Positions 12,215 to 25,020 of a stretch of DNA of 64,000 nt are shown one piece after another (the first letter of the stretch is position 1; each line of letters opens with the position of its first letter). A model generated the notes under the pieces. The model saw only the letters and a list, made by a program, of their open reading frames with translations. It was not told the DNA's origin and did no database searches. Source of the DNA: Cymodocea nodosa. Lineage: Eukaryota > Streptophyta > Magnoliopsida > Alismatales > Cymodoceaceae. The stretch is from the NCBI GenBank assembly GCA_036874045.1, contig CM072347.1, positions 8,000,501 to 8,064,500 on the forward strand, read 5' to 3'. The position numbers and the translations under genes were made by a program.

Positions 12215-12606
12215 CACGTGATAACTCGTTAAGTTAGTGAGTAAAAGAAGAGACGAACTCGTTAAGTTAGTGTTATACACGTGGTGAAATTATAAGTTAC
12301 GAATGTTGTATTGTATCACGTGAGGTGCACATGTTTAACTCGTTAAGTTAACATAACTAAACGCGTTGAGTTGCTATATTAAACACTAAGGCAACGCGTT
12401 AGGTTAGTGTTATAAAATTAAGTTGTTATTTTTGCACGTAGTAAAATTCTTATTATAAAAACATTTGTTTATTACTGGTTCGTTGAGTTATCATAACACA
12501 ACGGAAATAGTTCGTTGAGTTATCATAACACAACGGAGATGGTTCGTTGAGATAGCATAACACCACGGACATAGTTCGTTGAGTTAGCTAGAGTACTTGT
12601 CACGTG
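12215..12606 (+). promoter_or_regulatory. G-box cluster and palindromic repeats in the LTR U3
   Basis: CACGTG occurs at 12215, 12278, 12317 and 12601. In plants this hexamer is bound by bZIP and bHLH factors in light, ABA and stress responses. Between them lie repeats of CTCGTTAAGTTA and GTTCGTTGAGTTA. The 3' LTR keeps three of the four (23696, 23759, 23798). Confidence 0.55.
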
Positions 12607-12904
12607 AAATGGCACATGAGGAACTTGTTAAGTTAGAAACGTTAAGTTATATATATACTTGTGTTACTCATTTAGTTAACATTAAAGTAACGACTTCTTA
12701 TTACACTGATGAAAAACTTTTGGATGAGAAAGTTTATTTTGTTAGGCAATTTTTCAGAGATCCAGGACTGATGATTAAAGAAAATTCGAAATATAAACGT
12801 CGGTTAGAACGTGTGTGTTTCGATGAAGGAAAAAGAAAAGACATGGAGAAGTGGAAAACTGGTGGTGGTTAAACGTGAAGGATATGCATGAAATGAAGAT
12901 ACAG

Positions 12905-12913
12905 TATAAAAGG
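12905..12913 (+). promoter_or_regulatory. LTR TATA box
   Basis: TATAAAAGG in the second half of the LTR, with the matching site at about 24385 in the 3' LTR and at 7138 and 6202 in hairpin 1. Transcription is expected to start about 30 bases downstream. Confidence 0.7.
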
Positions 12914-13475
12914 CATAGAATTCTCGTTGATCAAATAATCCTTGCACACAAAACGAAAAATCTTTTCAAGGATCAAACCATCCCTGCACACCAAAAGAAA
13001 AATCTTTTTCAGGGATCAAAAACACCTCTTCTCGGGGAAAATCTCTCAAGTGGAAGAAAGTTCAATGAAGCATAAAAAGGTAAGATTTTCATCACTGAAG
13101 ATTTGAAGTATCAGAAGAAAGCAAATTCGGTGAAGCATGAAAAGACAAGATATTCGTCACTGAAGAATTGCTGAAGAAGAAAAAGAAGACGAAGAAAGAT
13201 TTCAAACAGGGAGAAAAGTTTTAAATTCCGCAAATTAGTTTTCTCTGTTTGTAGTTATAAAATTGTTTAGATGATACATGGTATCGAAATATAATTGCAT
13301 CTACAATTTTTGAGGAGAATTGAATTGTATATTGTAATTGAAACCTTGAATAAGAATGATTTTATGAAAACAATGTCTCGACTTGTTTTTGAGTTTTAAA
13401 GTTTCAATTATATTTCAGAAAATATTAAAGATACACAATTCACCCCCTTCTTGTGTAGCCATATGATCCTACAAG

Positions 13476-13487
13476 TGGTATCAAAGC
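13476..13487 (+). other. Primer binding site, initiator-Met tRNA type
   Basis: TGGTATCAAAGC starts two bases after the 5' LTR. It is near-identical to the standard Copia site TGGTATCAGAGC. Confidence 0.85.
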
Positions 13488-13672
13488 ATTGTTAATAATC
13501 TTTGATATAAATTGATACCAACTTATTTAATATCATTGCTTATTCTACCTTTCTTGTTTTTAAATAGAAATAAATATCTGAGCAGACGTTTAACTTTCTT
13601 GATTTAAGGCTCAAATTGTTTTAAAGTTTTTAGACTGTTTAAAATCAAATAGGTTGAAAAATCTAAGGTAAA

Positions 13673-15905
13673 ATGGCTACTGGAAATGGTAATTTTTCTT
13701 TATATGAAGGCCAAAATCTTAATCGTCCTCTTTTATTTGATGGAATACATTTTGAATATTGGAAATATAGGATGACTGTTTCTCTTCAAAGTATAGATCA
13801 TAAGTTGTGGTTCATGATTTCTAAACCATATACTCCATTAACTACTCCTTATAATATTTGGACAATTACTGAAAAAGAAAATGAAACTCTAAATGCTAAG
13901 GGCTTAAATATTTTATTTTGTGCATTGAGTTATGAACAGTTCAGTAAAGTGTCGGCATATAAATCTACTTATGAGGTGTGGCATACATTAGAAGTTTCAC
14001 ATGAAGGTACTTCTCAAGTTAAAGAGACAAAAATAAACATGTTGATTCATAAGTATGAACTCTTTAAGATGCATAAAGACGAAAATATTTTTGAGATGTT
14101 TTCCAGATTTTGTTGATATCATAAACTATTTAAAATGTTTAGGAAAGAATTTTGAACAGAAGGATTTGGTGAGGAAAATTCTCAGATCCCTAAGTTCTAA
14201 ATGGTCTCAGAAAGTAACATCAATTGAGGAATCACGAGATTTAAATGTTTATACTATGAATGAACTTATAGGAAATTTAACAGCTTATGAAGTTCAATTA
14301 AATGAATCACTGAGTCACAACAAACTAAAAATGAACAAAGAAATAGCCTTCGAAATTAATTCAGATTCTGATATATCTACTGATTCTGACGAGGATTTGA
14401 TTTTGCTGACTAGGAAATTCAAGAAAACATGGAAAGCTAGGAAACAGCAAATGAACAAAAATGATAAACCCTCAATGTCAAAATCATTGAATGACAAGAA
14501 TTCTTCATCCAGAAAGTATGTATATTACAACTGTAAGAAACCTAGACATCTTTCTCCAGATTGTCCTATGAGGAAAACTGAAAAGCAAAGTAGGACAAAT
14601 CAGAAGAAGACGGCTCAAAAAACTCAGAAAAAGTTTTACAAGAAAAAGGCTTTGAAGGTCACTTGGGATGACACATCTGAAGAGTCTGAATCTGAGGAAT
14701 CAGCATCAAAATCTTCACATTCAGAAGGAGAACATGAGTTAGAAGACGTTGCTCATGTGTGCTTCATGGCAGATGAGTCTGAGGTAATATCTGATCCTGA
14801 AAGTCATTCAGATTTCAACTTTGATGAATTATTATGTGCTTATCATGCATTATTACAAAAACTTAAAGTATGTAAACTGGAAAATGAGAATATTAGAAAA
14901 TCTTCATCCATTATGGAAGAAGAAAATTGTTTCCTGTCTACTACTTTAGAAAAGTTTAAATGTGATAATGAAAATCATGCTAGAGATTTGCAAAAATTTA
15001 GATTTAATGAATGTATCTTGCATGAACAAATACATAATATAAATGCTGAAAAATTAAAGATAGAATCTGAAAATGAAATGTTGAGAAACAATATAAATGA
15101 ACTTGAATTAGAGATAGAAAAATTAAAACTGAGAGAGCAAGATTTAAGTCAAACTAAGTTAGACAAACTAACTAGTACCCCTGTAGTGTCTTATAAATTT
15201 GGCTTAGGATTTGATTATCCTGAATATCCTGAATCTCAAGCCAATAAAGGATTTATTAGTTGCAGTTCAAGTAAATCTAAGACTAAAATTCCTTTTATTA
15301 TGAAACAAGGTAATAAATATGTAGAAGTAGGTACTTCAAGGGATGAATCATGTAGTAATAATATAAATCAATGTGATTTGTCAAATTGTACTTCTAACAT
15401 GACTATAAATGTTTCTAAAAGTCTTGTTTCTTGTTCTGGAAATTCAGTTTCTAATGTTTCTAAAATTTCAGACAATCGTAGTAAGTTGAAAATTCAGAAA
15501 CCTGAGCATGTAATTCAATACACTAGTATTAGACCAATTACTCATTCTACATGTGATAAAACAAAAAATTCTTGTGCAGAAAAAGATTTTGTATGTACGG
15601 AAAGTGTTAATACAAGTACAAAATCTTGGTATGAACTTACAGAAATGTATAAGCATGACCAAAATAAATTAACATCTGATAAAAATATGTTTGGTCTTGA
15701 TTATACTACATCTGAAAACAAAAAGAATGATTGCAAAAGCAATAATGCTATATGTGAGTATGAAGCTAATGATAAATCAATAGTACTTACAACTAATAAG
15801 AATATAAATGATAATGTTAAACTATTTTTAAACAAAAAGAAGAAATATGTGTTTAATGAACTTGGTCCTCAACAACATTGGGTACTAAGAAAAAGTTTTT
15901 CTTAA
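13673..15905 (+). pseudogene. gag region of the Sirevirus-like Copia element
   Basis: The start (MATGNGNFSLYEG, then FEYWKYRM) is the usual Copia gag N-terminus. The RKILRSLSSKW block and a CCHC-like knuckle region (HLSPDC, near 14560) follow. Then comes a long acidic, Ser/Glu-rich and coiled-coil stretch (about 14650-15150), which is typical of the enlarged gag of Sireviruses. It ends just before the protease. It is broken. Confidence 0.8.
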
Positions 15906-15908
15906 TTT

Positions 15909-18900
15909 GTGTTGCAGGAGGAAACAACATCAAAATGGACCTTGGACAGTGGACCGTCAAGTCACATGACCGGACAAAAAAGTCTATTACAAAATTTTAC
16001 AAATACCATGAAAGGAAGTGTAACATTTGGAAACAAAAGCAAAGATAAAATCATAGGTATGGGCAATGTTCAAAAAACTCCTACTTGTGTTATTTCGAAT
16101 GTACTATATGTAGAAAACCTAGGATTTAATTTACTGAGTGTCATAAAACTAACTGAAAATGGATATTATGTAGTGTTTGAAGATAATGTATGCAAAATAA
16201 TTGATAAAAATACAGATGAAATTAAGTTTATTGCTAAAAGAAAAGGTTCTGTATGTATTTTATCTTTACCTTCTAGTGCAGTTGATTTAAATTCATGTTT
16301 GCTAGCTGAAACTAGTGATGCATATCTATGGCATAGAAGGATTGGGCATATAAATATGAGACTGTTACATAAACTATCTAGAAAACATTTAGTGAGAGGT
16401 TTACCAAAGATTAAATACTCAAAGAACTTTATGTGTGATGCATGTGAGTTAGGTAAACTTCACAAAAACTCTTTTAAATCCAAAATTGATATTTCAAGCA
16501 AGAGAGTCTTAGAACTTATACATATGGATCTATTTGGACCAACAAGAACCATGAGTCTTGGTGGTAAACGGTATGTATTTGTTTTAGTAGATGACTTCTC
16601 TAGATACACTTGGGTATATTTTCTAGCATCTAAGACAGAAGTTTTTGAAAAATTTAAAATGTTTTGCAATTTTGTTCAAAATGAGCAAAGTGTCTCTATT
16701 AAAAAACTTAGGAGTGATCATGGAACTGAATTTGATAATGATCAAATGGATAACTATTGTAATGAGCATGGCATTGATCACAGATTTTCTTTTCCAAGAG
16801 CACCGTGTCAAAATGGTGTTGTTGAGAGGAAAGAATAGATCACTTCAAGAAATGACCAGAACTATGTTGAATGAACATAAGTTACCTCAAAATCTTTGGG
16901 CTGAAGCAGTAAATACAGCTTGTTATGTTATTAACAGAAGTCATTTAAGACCTCATGTTAATAAAACTCCTTTTGAAATTATGTTTAATAGGGTTCCAAA
17001 AATTTCCTATATGAAACCATTTGGCTGCAAGTATTTTATTATTAATACTAAGGATAAAAGGGATAAATTTCAAGCCAAATCGGATGAAGGAATTTTTGTA
17101 GGTTACTCTACTAGAAGTAAAGCCTATAGAGTATATAACAAGACTTCTAGGACTATTGAAGAAACCCTCCATGTAAGCTTCAATGAAAATTCTCTTAGAG
17201 AATTTCAATCTAAAGCTGATAATGATGATATGATCAATTTTCCAAATGAGTTAGAGATCAATAGAGAAATTGATGATTTATCTGAGAAAATCAAAAATAT
17301 GAACTTAAATGATCAAACTAATGATGAAAGTGATGGACTTTCAGATGTTGATGAGAATATTGAGGAAAATCAGAGAAATTGGTGTTATTCTTCATCACAT
17401 CCCATTACTCAAGTCGTTGGTAATATTAACGAGGGAGTTAAAACTAGAGCTTCAGTAAATTTAAATAGTATGTGTATGTTTGTTTCTACGATGGAACCAA
17501 GGAATATACAAGAAGCATTATTAGATGAAAATTGGATAGTGGCAATGCAAGAAGAACTAAATCAATTCATCAGAAATGATGTATGGGAATTAGTCTCTCC
17601 ACCAGAAAATCAGTCAATAATAGGTACAAAGTGGATCTTTAGAAACAAAACTAACGAAACTGGTCAAATTATAAGGAATAAAGCTAGATTAGTTGCACAA
17701 GGGTATACACAGGAAGAAGGATTAGATTATGATGAAACATTTGCTCCTGTGGCTAGGTTAGAAAGTATTAGAATATTATTGGCCTATGCTTGTTATATGG
17801 ATTTTAAATTATATCAAATGGATGTAAAGAGTGCATTTCTAAATGGTTTAATTAATGAAGAAGTCTATGTAAAACAACCACCTGGATTTGAAGATATTAA
17901 AAATTTTGACTTTGTGTATAAATTGAAGAAAGCCTTATATGGTTTGAAGCAAGCACCTAGATCATGGTATGAAAGATTGTCTACTTTTTTAATAGAAAAA
18001 AGGCTATATCATGGGAAAAGTTGATCATACTCTATTTATTAAGAGAGAAGGTAAAGATCAGATTGTTGTTCAAATATACGTGGATGATATATTCTTTGGA
18101 GCAACCTCTGATAAGTTGATAGAAATATTCTCTGAAGAGATGACTAATCAGTTTGAAATGAGTATAATAAGAGAACTTTCATATTTTCTAGGACTTCAAA
18201 TTAAGCAAATGGATAAAGGTATATTTTTAAATTAGGAAAAATATGCAGATGAAATGCTTAAGAAATTTAATTTTAATGATACAAGGATTTGAGGAACTCC
18301 TATGAGTAGTACTTTAAAGTTAGATATTGATGACATAGGAAAATCTGTAGATCAAAGAAAATACAGAAGTATGATTGGTTCTTTACTTTATTTGACTGCT
18401 AGTAGACCTGATATTATGTTTGCTGTGTGTGTTTGTGCTAGATTTCAATCTAATCCTAAAGAATCACACTTAATTGCAATTAAAAGAATATTTAGATATA
18501 TACAAGGAACTAAAAATTTCGGACTGTATTATTTTAAGGATAGTTCAATAGATCTTATAGGATATACTGATGCTGATTATGCAGGATCTAAATCTGATAG
18601 AAAGAGTACTAGTGGCACATGTCAATTATTGGGAAATAATTTGGTGTAATGGTTTAGTAAAAAGCAAAACTGTGTAGCACTTTCTACTACAGAAGCTGAA
18701 TATGTTGCTGCTGCACTGTGTTGCACTCAGATTCTGTGGATAAGGCAAACTTTAGATGATTTTGGATTATCTTATGTTACAACTGAGATTTATTGTGACA
18801 GTAGTTCTGCAATAAATCTTTCCAAAAATCCTGTATTACATTCAAGAGCAAAGCATATAGAGGTTAGACATCATTTTCTAAGAGATAACGTAATTAAAGG

Positions 18901-19026
18901 AAAAATTAAATTAGAATTTGTGTCTAGTAAAAATCAATTAGCTGATATATTTACAAAACCTCTAGACGAAAATACATTCTACAACATTAGATTAAATTTA
19001 GGTATTTGTAGGCTATGTGATGTGTA
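15909..19026 (+). pseudogene. pol region (protease, integrase, RT, RNase H), Copia order
   Basis: The protease WTLDSG segment is at about 15940. The integrase zinc-binding segment (HRRIGHINM, CDACELGK) is at 16330-16460, with the core HMDLFGPT and RSDHGTEF near 16520-16730. The reverse transcriptase has the KWIFRNK block near 17630, [11 protein letters not shown] near 17815 and YVDDI near 18080. RNase H has YTDADYAGSKSDRKSTSG near 18565, and the ADIFTKPL end is near 18945. Integrase before RT defines Ty1/Copia. It is interrupted several times. Confidence 0.9.
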
Positions 19027-20590
19027 AAATGCTTATACTCTACATAAAAAGATAAATATTATTGATGATGTTGTTCACCTCATAGATATTATATACTTAT
19101 TATAAATATCTAAAGTAATATCTAAACTACTGCTTAAGATACTATGTATTTATTGTAAAATCATAGTAGTATCTTATTGATTTTAAGTAGTTTATCAATT
19201 TTAATGGTTTTTACGCTTTTAAGTGGAAGTGTAAATGAAAAACATTAAATACTTCTGACATTCTGAAATTTTGATTAAATGTTTTCTTTGAATCAAGGAA
19301 AATGCATACGATCATGCATAAATTTGACTTAATTGATTAAACTTGTAGAATAAGTTATATGTAACTTATCTTAAACTGTTAATCAAAAGTATAAGCTTAT
19401 TGAAACTAATTCATATTCTCAGTACAATCATAGAAGTAAAAATTGTATGAGATTTGTGTTTTATTGCATATGTATTAATGGAATACATATATACTGCGCT
19501 TAAAATGAAAAGTGCTTACAAAGTGAAAATCTTTGAGAGTTTATTGATCAGTTTGATCACGAGCCTTTTGTACTTGAGCAGATAGGTATGTAAGGATTGT
19601 TGTCTTGAAAAATGATTCTTTAAATCTGGCAACCTATGGTCCTAATCAGATCTGGGATTGTTGACTGAAAGCTCATTACACGAGTACATTAGAAAGCTCT
19701 TGTATGATTCAAGCTTTTCAAACTAACTTTTAAAGAAAATTATCAATATTTACTGTTTTGAAAAGAAAAAGTTGTTTCATTAATTACAGATATCTTTGAA
19801 TCGCATATAGTTTATACCAATATGACTACTGATTTATTGAATCAACATTAGTACTTTTGAAAACGTTTATTTGAGATACATTCTTTTATTCTCCTTGAAT
19901 TAATCGAATTGAGTTCAAAGTTGTGTTTTGATTCATATACAGTAGGAATTGATTCTGGAAATCATTTTTGATGATGTCAAGATAACGGAAGTCTCTGAAA
20001 AGAAAATGTAAAAGTATAGTTATGCTTAACATCTATTGTCACTACAAGTATATTTTGTATTTTGATTGAATATATTTGAAGTATATTTGTAGGGGGAGCA
20101 TTAACAATGTCAAAAACAGATTAATATAATTTAAAATACAAATCTTAGTTAATTTGAATTAATGTCCTCTTAAAATCTTGATGAAATAATTTAAAAAGAC
20201 AAATAAACTATTCTAGATTCAAAAGACAAAATGTTCAAATAGTTTACAATGTTCTTAAGATAATGTTAAGTTTAGCATGTGTGTTGTTTTCGAAAGGTTT
20301 TAGTTGGAAGCATCCTAAACTTGTTTAAGTGTACTAACTAGACGTTATATTAGATAAGGTAACGTGTAAAACTGCCTCTAGACAGCGTTTTACTCGTTAG
20401 GTTAGTTAACTCAACGAGTTATACTTGAATATTTCGGGTACCTTGATTGAATAAACTTTATTCAATATTTATTTAATTTCTAAACCCGACTTATCTTCAC
20501 GTTGAGTTATACGCCTAAAAACCCTATTTAAACACTTATAACACGGGGACTTAGGTTATTTGTAAACTTTGTCAAGAAAATCTTTCCCGC
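19027..20590 (+). other. Spacer between pol and the extra 3' region
   Basis: About 1.5 kb of AT-rich sequence without a supported coding region. It includes a purine tract (TAGGGGGAGC near 20090) and, at about 20390-20430, the CTCGTTAGGTTAGTTAACTC type palindromes also seen in the LTR. Confidence 0.6.
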
Positions 20591-22774
20591 TTGTTGCTGT
20601 TACAACCTACGACGATGGTCTCCAAGTTCTACAAAGGTCATGGCAGAGGAAAAGGTAAAAGCAGAAGAGATGCAAAAGGAAAAGAAATAGAGAATGATGA
20701 AGTTCCACGTACTTGGTTCAAGAAAATATTTCGAGTGGACAAAAGGTTAGAAGAACTTTATAGAGATTACTTCTTTTCTAAGGATATATTAGATGAAGTT
20801 AGACAAGAACTTCAATATACTCATGCAAGTATTACATACATGGGTATTCGAAGTAAATATGATAGAGAATACAGAATGAAATGTGTTGAGATTGCATTTT
20901 TGGAACAGTATGCAAAATATTTGGAAAAAGGTGTAGGTTCATCAAATAGAACTCCTCAAACTCCTATAAACGGTACAAGACTACATGCATTTGAGGAAGA
21001 GTATGAATCAGCTATCCCTACTCCTTTATATTCAAAACAAGTAGAATCAGATATTGTTGTAGACAAAACAAAAGTTGATAGTCTTTGAAAGGCTGTTGCA
21101 ATAGAAAGTGCCTTAGAAGAATTAAAGCAGAAAACTTTTATGGAGCAATTTGAAAAGAAAACAGCAATACTTGAAAAGGACAAACAGAAATGTTATAGAA
21201 GAAGGAAAGTCAGAAAAATTATGTCTAAGGAAACAAAGTCTATTGAAAAAGGAAAATCGGATGAAAATTTATTTTCAAATGACAATGTATGTCTAGACAT
21301 TATACCTTATTGTGCATCTAATAAACTCATCAGTTCCGAACACACTGAAATTGATGAAGATAATGAGACTTTATTTTCCCTAGCTAGAAAACTTGAGAAG
21401 AAATCCAAGTCAAATATAAGCTCAAGTTTTTCTATTAGTACAAGTCCTAATGATGCAGAAATTGACAAATCCGAGCATCAGGCACTTGACATTGAACAAG
21501 TTATTGCAGATATAATTGACAATGTTGAGGCAATAACTAGTTCAAAGGCTGAATTGTCTGGAGTAGCAGATATTGAAATTGTTAAGACTCTAGAAGAGCT
21601 AAAAGTTAACTAGCCTTCTATAGAATCTATAGAAGCAGAGTCTGAGAATTCACAGCATGAATCAATGGAAATATCTGTTGAACAAAATGAACAATTACAG
21701 ATAGATACACCGGTTGTAGAATTTGTGGAAAAATTGTACTCTGAACATTCTATAGAGACTAAACAGATGAATGTTGAGCATATTGACAATGTTCCTAACA
21801 CTGTTGAAGTTGAAGAATCAAGCTTACCTGAGCAGCTTCAAGATAATATTTTGGAAGAGGAACAACATGACATTCATTTTGAAGAAGAGGTTCCTGAAGA
21901 TGAATTAAACTCTGAATCACGGCTTCAGGTATCACCTTCTTTGTGTACAATATTAAAAATTCAAGGTAATGCAATTCATTTTAGATCTGAAGAAGCATTG
22001 CAGAAATACAATAATCTGATTACATGTCAGATTCTGCATGCTCGTCCAATAAAATTCAAAAATTTGATGGAAATAAGAGATCTGTTTGAGTTTCAAGGCC
22101 TCATTAAATTCTTGCCAGTAGGAACGAGATGGAAGCAATACACAAAGCTTATTGCAGCTTTTTATAGCAATCTGGTCAAGAATGGAAATTTTTTGAAAAC
22201 TCAAATAAATGAACAGGAGTTTCTATTGTCTCCTGAGTTAATTTTTGAAGTTCTAGGATTAAAGAATGAAGGTGTTGTTGTTACCAACAGATTTGACATA
22301 ACAAGACAACTAGAATGGAACATTCAGTCTTTATCAAAAATTCCAGATGTATATTCTGAAATGAGATTAATGGAAAATCTGAATGCAAAGGCAAGGTTTA
22401 TTGCAAATATATTGCATGCAAATTTATTTCAGAGAGTTGGACACAATATGGAAGTCAGTAGAAGTTGTTTATATGCAACTTATAGCTTGCTGAATAGAAT
22501 TCAAATCAATTGGTTTGATGTTTTCACTTCTCAACTACAGCATATGAGTTCAAAGTTATTTTATGGTGATGCTGTATGTAGACTCATTGCAAGCCAATTG
22601 AATTTATCCGACTGGCCCTCTGAAACTAAAGGCATGAGAGCATTTAGTGTCATAGATTTGCAAAAATTCCAGGCCATGCATACACCTCAACGACAACAAC
22701 AACAACAACCTGATACAGACCATATACAACAACAACAACAAAGTTATTCAGTTCAAGCAGAACAGCAAACCTAG
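20591..22774 (+). pseudogene. Extra 3' reading region after pol (plant transposon protein-like)
   Basis: It begins with a basic segment (KGHGRGKGKSRRDAKGKE), followed by acidic Glu-rich sequence (about 21300-21930). A compact conserved block follows (21930-22640) containing FYSNLVKNGN, SPELIFEVLGLKNEG and NAKARFIANIL. A Gln-rich tail is encoded by CAA repeats (22690-22760). The conserved block resembles the family named putative plant transposon protein in plant genomes. The related region at 928-2822 belongs to a Gypsy element. I see no clear signal peptide or transmembrane segment, so env-like is only a positional label. It is broken. Confidence 0.65.
22689..22760 (+). repeat. CAA/CAG microsatellite coding Gln run
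   Basis: Two runs of CAACAACAACAA-type repeats near the end of the 3' reading region, encoding poly-Gln. Confidence 0.7.
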
Positions 22775-23367
22775 CTACCTATTGACTTAGATGCAGTGCT
22801 TAACGACATCAGAAATGATATTAGGCATCTAGGAGATAAAATATGTAATGCTATAAGTGATATACTTAGGAGGGGTCGCTAACTGTTTTTGTTTGTTTCT
22901 GAATACAAAATGTAATGTTTGTATTACTTGTTTGATTCATTGAACAATACATTTTTCTGTAAATGTGTTCAATTATTATTCTTGTTTACAGAAATTGTTG
23001 TTGTAATTCTCTTATATATGTATATATATTCTTTGTAATTATCTTTTTGATTAATGACAAAAAGGGCGAGAAATATTATAAAAAGATGATTATGATCTTA
23101 ATTGCATATATATATATATTATAAAAGGAGATGCTATTGAATGGTTATTGTAATCTGACAGATGATAATTAGAAAACTGATACTTATATAATTATTGGCA
23201 TTTGAGAGTTTTAGTTTTGAAAGGTAAAATTTACACAAACAATAGAAATAAGCTTAAGTGAACTTAAGTCAACAAACAAGTTTGTTGAATTAAAAGTTAA
23301 CCCAACGAAGGTGCTTTGTTGAGTTATACATATTTCATAATTGATTTAATATGGTTTTGTCATCATC

Positions 23368-23380
23368 AAAAAGGGAGAGA
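23368..23380 (+). other. Polypurine tract before the 3' LTR
   Basis: AAAAAGGGAGAGA stands directly against the 3' LTR start. A second similar tract (AAAAAGGGCGAGAAA) lies at about 23060. Multiple such tracts are a known Sirevirus trait. Confidence 0.8.
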
Positions 23381-23381
23381 T

Positions 23382-24953
23382 TGTTGAGTATTTTTGTTTC
23401 GATGATGTGTGCTGAATGAAAATAATCATATTTGCTCAATTACTATTGCTTATGAAAAGAAATTAAAATCATCAATTAATACAGAAAAAGCTTACTGATA
23501 TAAATACTTGTCTGTATTGGATCTGAAGTTAATAACTAGTCGTTTCGTTGCATTAATTTCTCATTTAGCTAAATGTTAAGTTAACGTGTGTTTTTATTGA
23601 AAAGCATGATATGTTTTAATGTTATATCTTCTGTATCATGAACAGTGCACGTTTAGACAACTCGTTAAGTTAGAGGCTTAAAGGTTAAAATAGGTCACGT
23701 GATAACTCGTTAAGTTAGTGAGTAAAAGAAGAGATGAACTCGTTAAGTTAGTGTTATACACGTGGTGAAATTATAAGTTACGAATGTTGTATTGTATCAC
23801 GTGAGGTGCACATGTTTAACTCGTTAAGTTAACATAACTAAACGCGTTGAGTTGCTATATTGAACACTAAGGCAACGCGTTAGGTTAGTGTTATAAACTT
23901 AAGTTGTTATTTTTGCACGTGGTAAAATTCTTATTATAAAAACATTTGTTTATTACTGGTTCGTTGAGTTATCATAACACAACGGAAATGGTTCGTTGAG
24001 TTATCATAACACAACGGAGATGGTTCGTTGAGATAGCATAACACCACGGACATAGTTCGTTGAGTTAGCTACAGTACTTGTCACGTAAAATGGCACATGA
24101 GGAACTCGTTAATTTAGGAACGTTAAGTTATATATATACTTGTGTTACTCGTTTAGTTAACATTAAAGTAACGACTTCTTATTACACTGATGAAAAACTT
24201 TTGGACGAGAAAGTTTATTTTGCAGGAAATTTTTCAGAGATCTAGGACTGATGATTAAAGAAAATTCAAAATATAAACGTGGGTTAGAACGTGTGTGTTT
24301 CGATGAAGGAAAAATAAAAGACATGGAGAAGTGGAAAATTGGTGGTGGTTAAACGTGAAGGATTTGCATGAAATGAAGATACAGTATAAAAGGCATAGAA
24401 TTCTCGTTGATCAATTAATCCTTGCACACAAAACGAAAAATCTTTTCAAGTATCAAACCACCACTGCACACCGAAAGAAAAATCTTTTTCAGGGATCAAA
24501 AACACCTCTTCTCGGGGAAAATCTCTCAAGTGAAAGAAAGTTCAGTGAAGGATAAAAAGGTAAGATTTTTGTCACTGAAGATTTGAAGTATCAGAAGAAA
24601 GTAAATTCGATGAAGCATGAAAAGACAAGATATTCGTCACTGAAGAATTGCTGAAGAAGAAAAAGAAGACGAAGAAAGATCTCAAACAGGGAGAAAAGTT
24701 TTAAATTCCACAAATTAGTTTTCTCTGTTTGTAGTTTTGAAATTGTTTAGATGATACATGGTATCGAAATATAATTGCATCTACAATTTCTGAGGAGAAT
24801 TGAATTGTATATTGTAATTGAAACCTTGAATAAAAATGATTTTATGAAAATAATGTCTCGACTTGCTTTTGAGTTTTAAAGTTTCAATTATATTTTAGAA
24901 AATATTAAAGATACACAATTCACCCCCCTCTTGTGTAGCCATACGATCCTACA
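23382..24953 (+). repeat. 3' LTR of the Sirevirus-like Copia element
   Basis: This is the direct repeat of 11901-13473 with the same termini and a few percent divergence by eye. It is followed at once by the GAATC duplication (24954-24958). Confidence 0.92.
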
Positions 24954-24958
24954 GAATC

Positions 24959-25020
24959 AACCCAACATCAAAAGTATCCTCATAGACCTCCGATGGTTGG
25001 TGATTATGGTGGTGGTGTGG
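24959..25020. other. Short flank between Copia element and hairpin 2
   Basis: The continuation of the sequence interrupted at 11896. It is too short to classify. Confidence 0.4.

Larger units (their letters stand above)
11901..13473 (+). repeat. 5' LTR of the Sirevirus-like Copia element
   Basis: It begins TGTTGAG and ends CCTACA. It carries four CACGTG G-boxes, a cluster of GTTCGTTGAGTTA palindromes, a TATA box (12905-12913) and, downstream of it, purine-rich direct repeats (AAAAATCTTTT units near 12955-13015). A small open frame here recurs in every copy of the LTR and is leader sequence, not a gene. Confidence 0.92.
11901..24953 (+). mobile_element. Sirevirus-like Copia element, 13.05 kb, nearly complete layout
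   Basis: LTRs of 1573 and 1572 bases (TGTTGAG...CCTACA), a perfect GAATC duplication, an initiator-Met type primer site (TGGTATCAAAGC at 13476), then gag, protease, integrase, RT and RNase H in Copia order. A 1.5 kb spacer follows, then an extra 3' reading region and a polypurine tract. Great length, long LTRs, an extra 3' reading region and repeated AAAAGGGNGAGA tracts are marks of the Sirevirus lineage. By eye the two LTRs differ at only a few percent, so it is much younger than the short-LTR elements in the P450 gene. The layout looks whole, but the coding part has roughly half a dozen or more interruptions. Confidence 0.92.

Noticed and set aside
12851-13075. A small open frame with EMKIQYKRHRILVDQ-type sequence recurring at 6049-6240, 7108-7404, 12851-13075 and 24331-24555.
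   Set aside because: It lies in the transcribed part of every LTR copy, sits just after the TATA box, and has no domain. Recurrence follows from LTR repetition, not from being a gene.
20591-22774. Calling the extra Copia 3' region a true envelope gene.
   Set aside because: No signal peptide, fusion peptide or transmembrane segment is visible. The similarity is to a plant transposon protein-like region.
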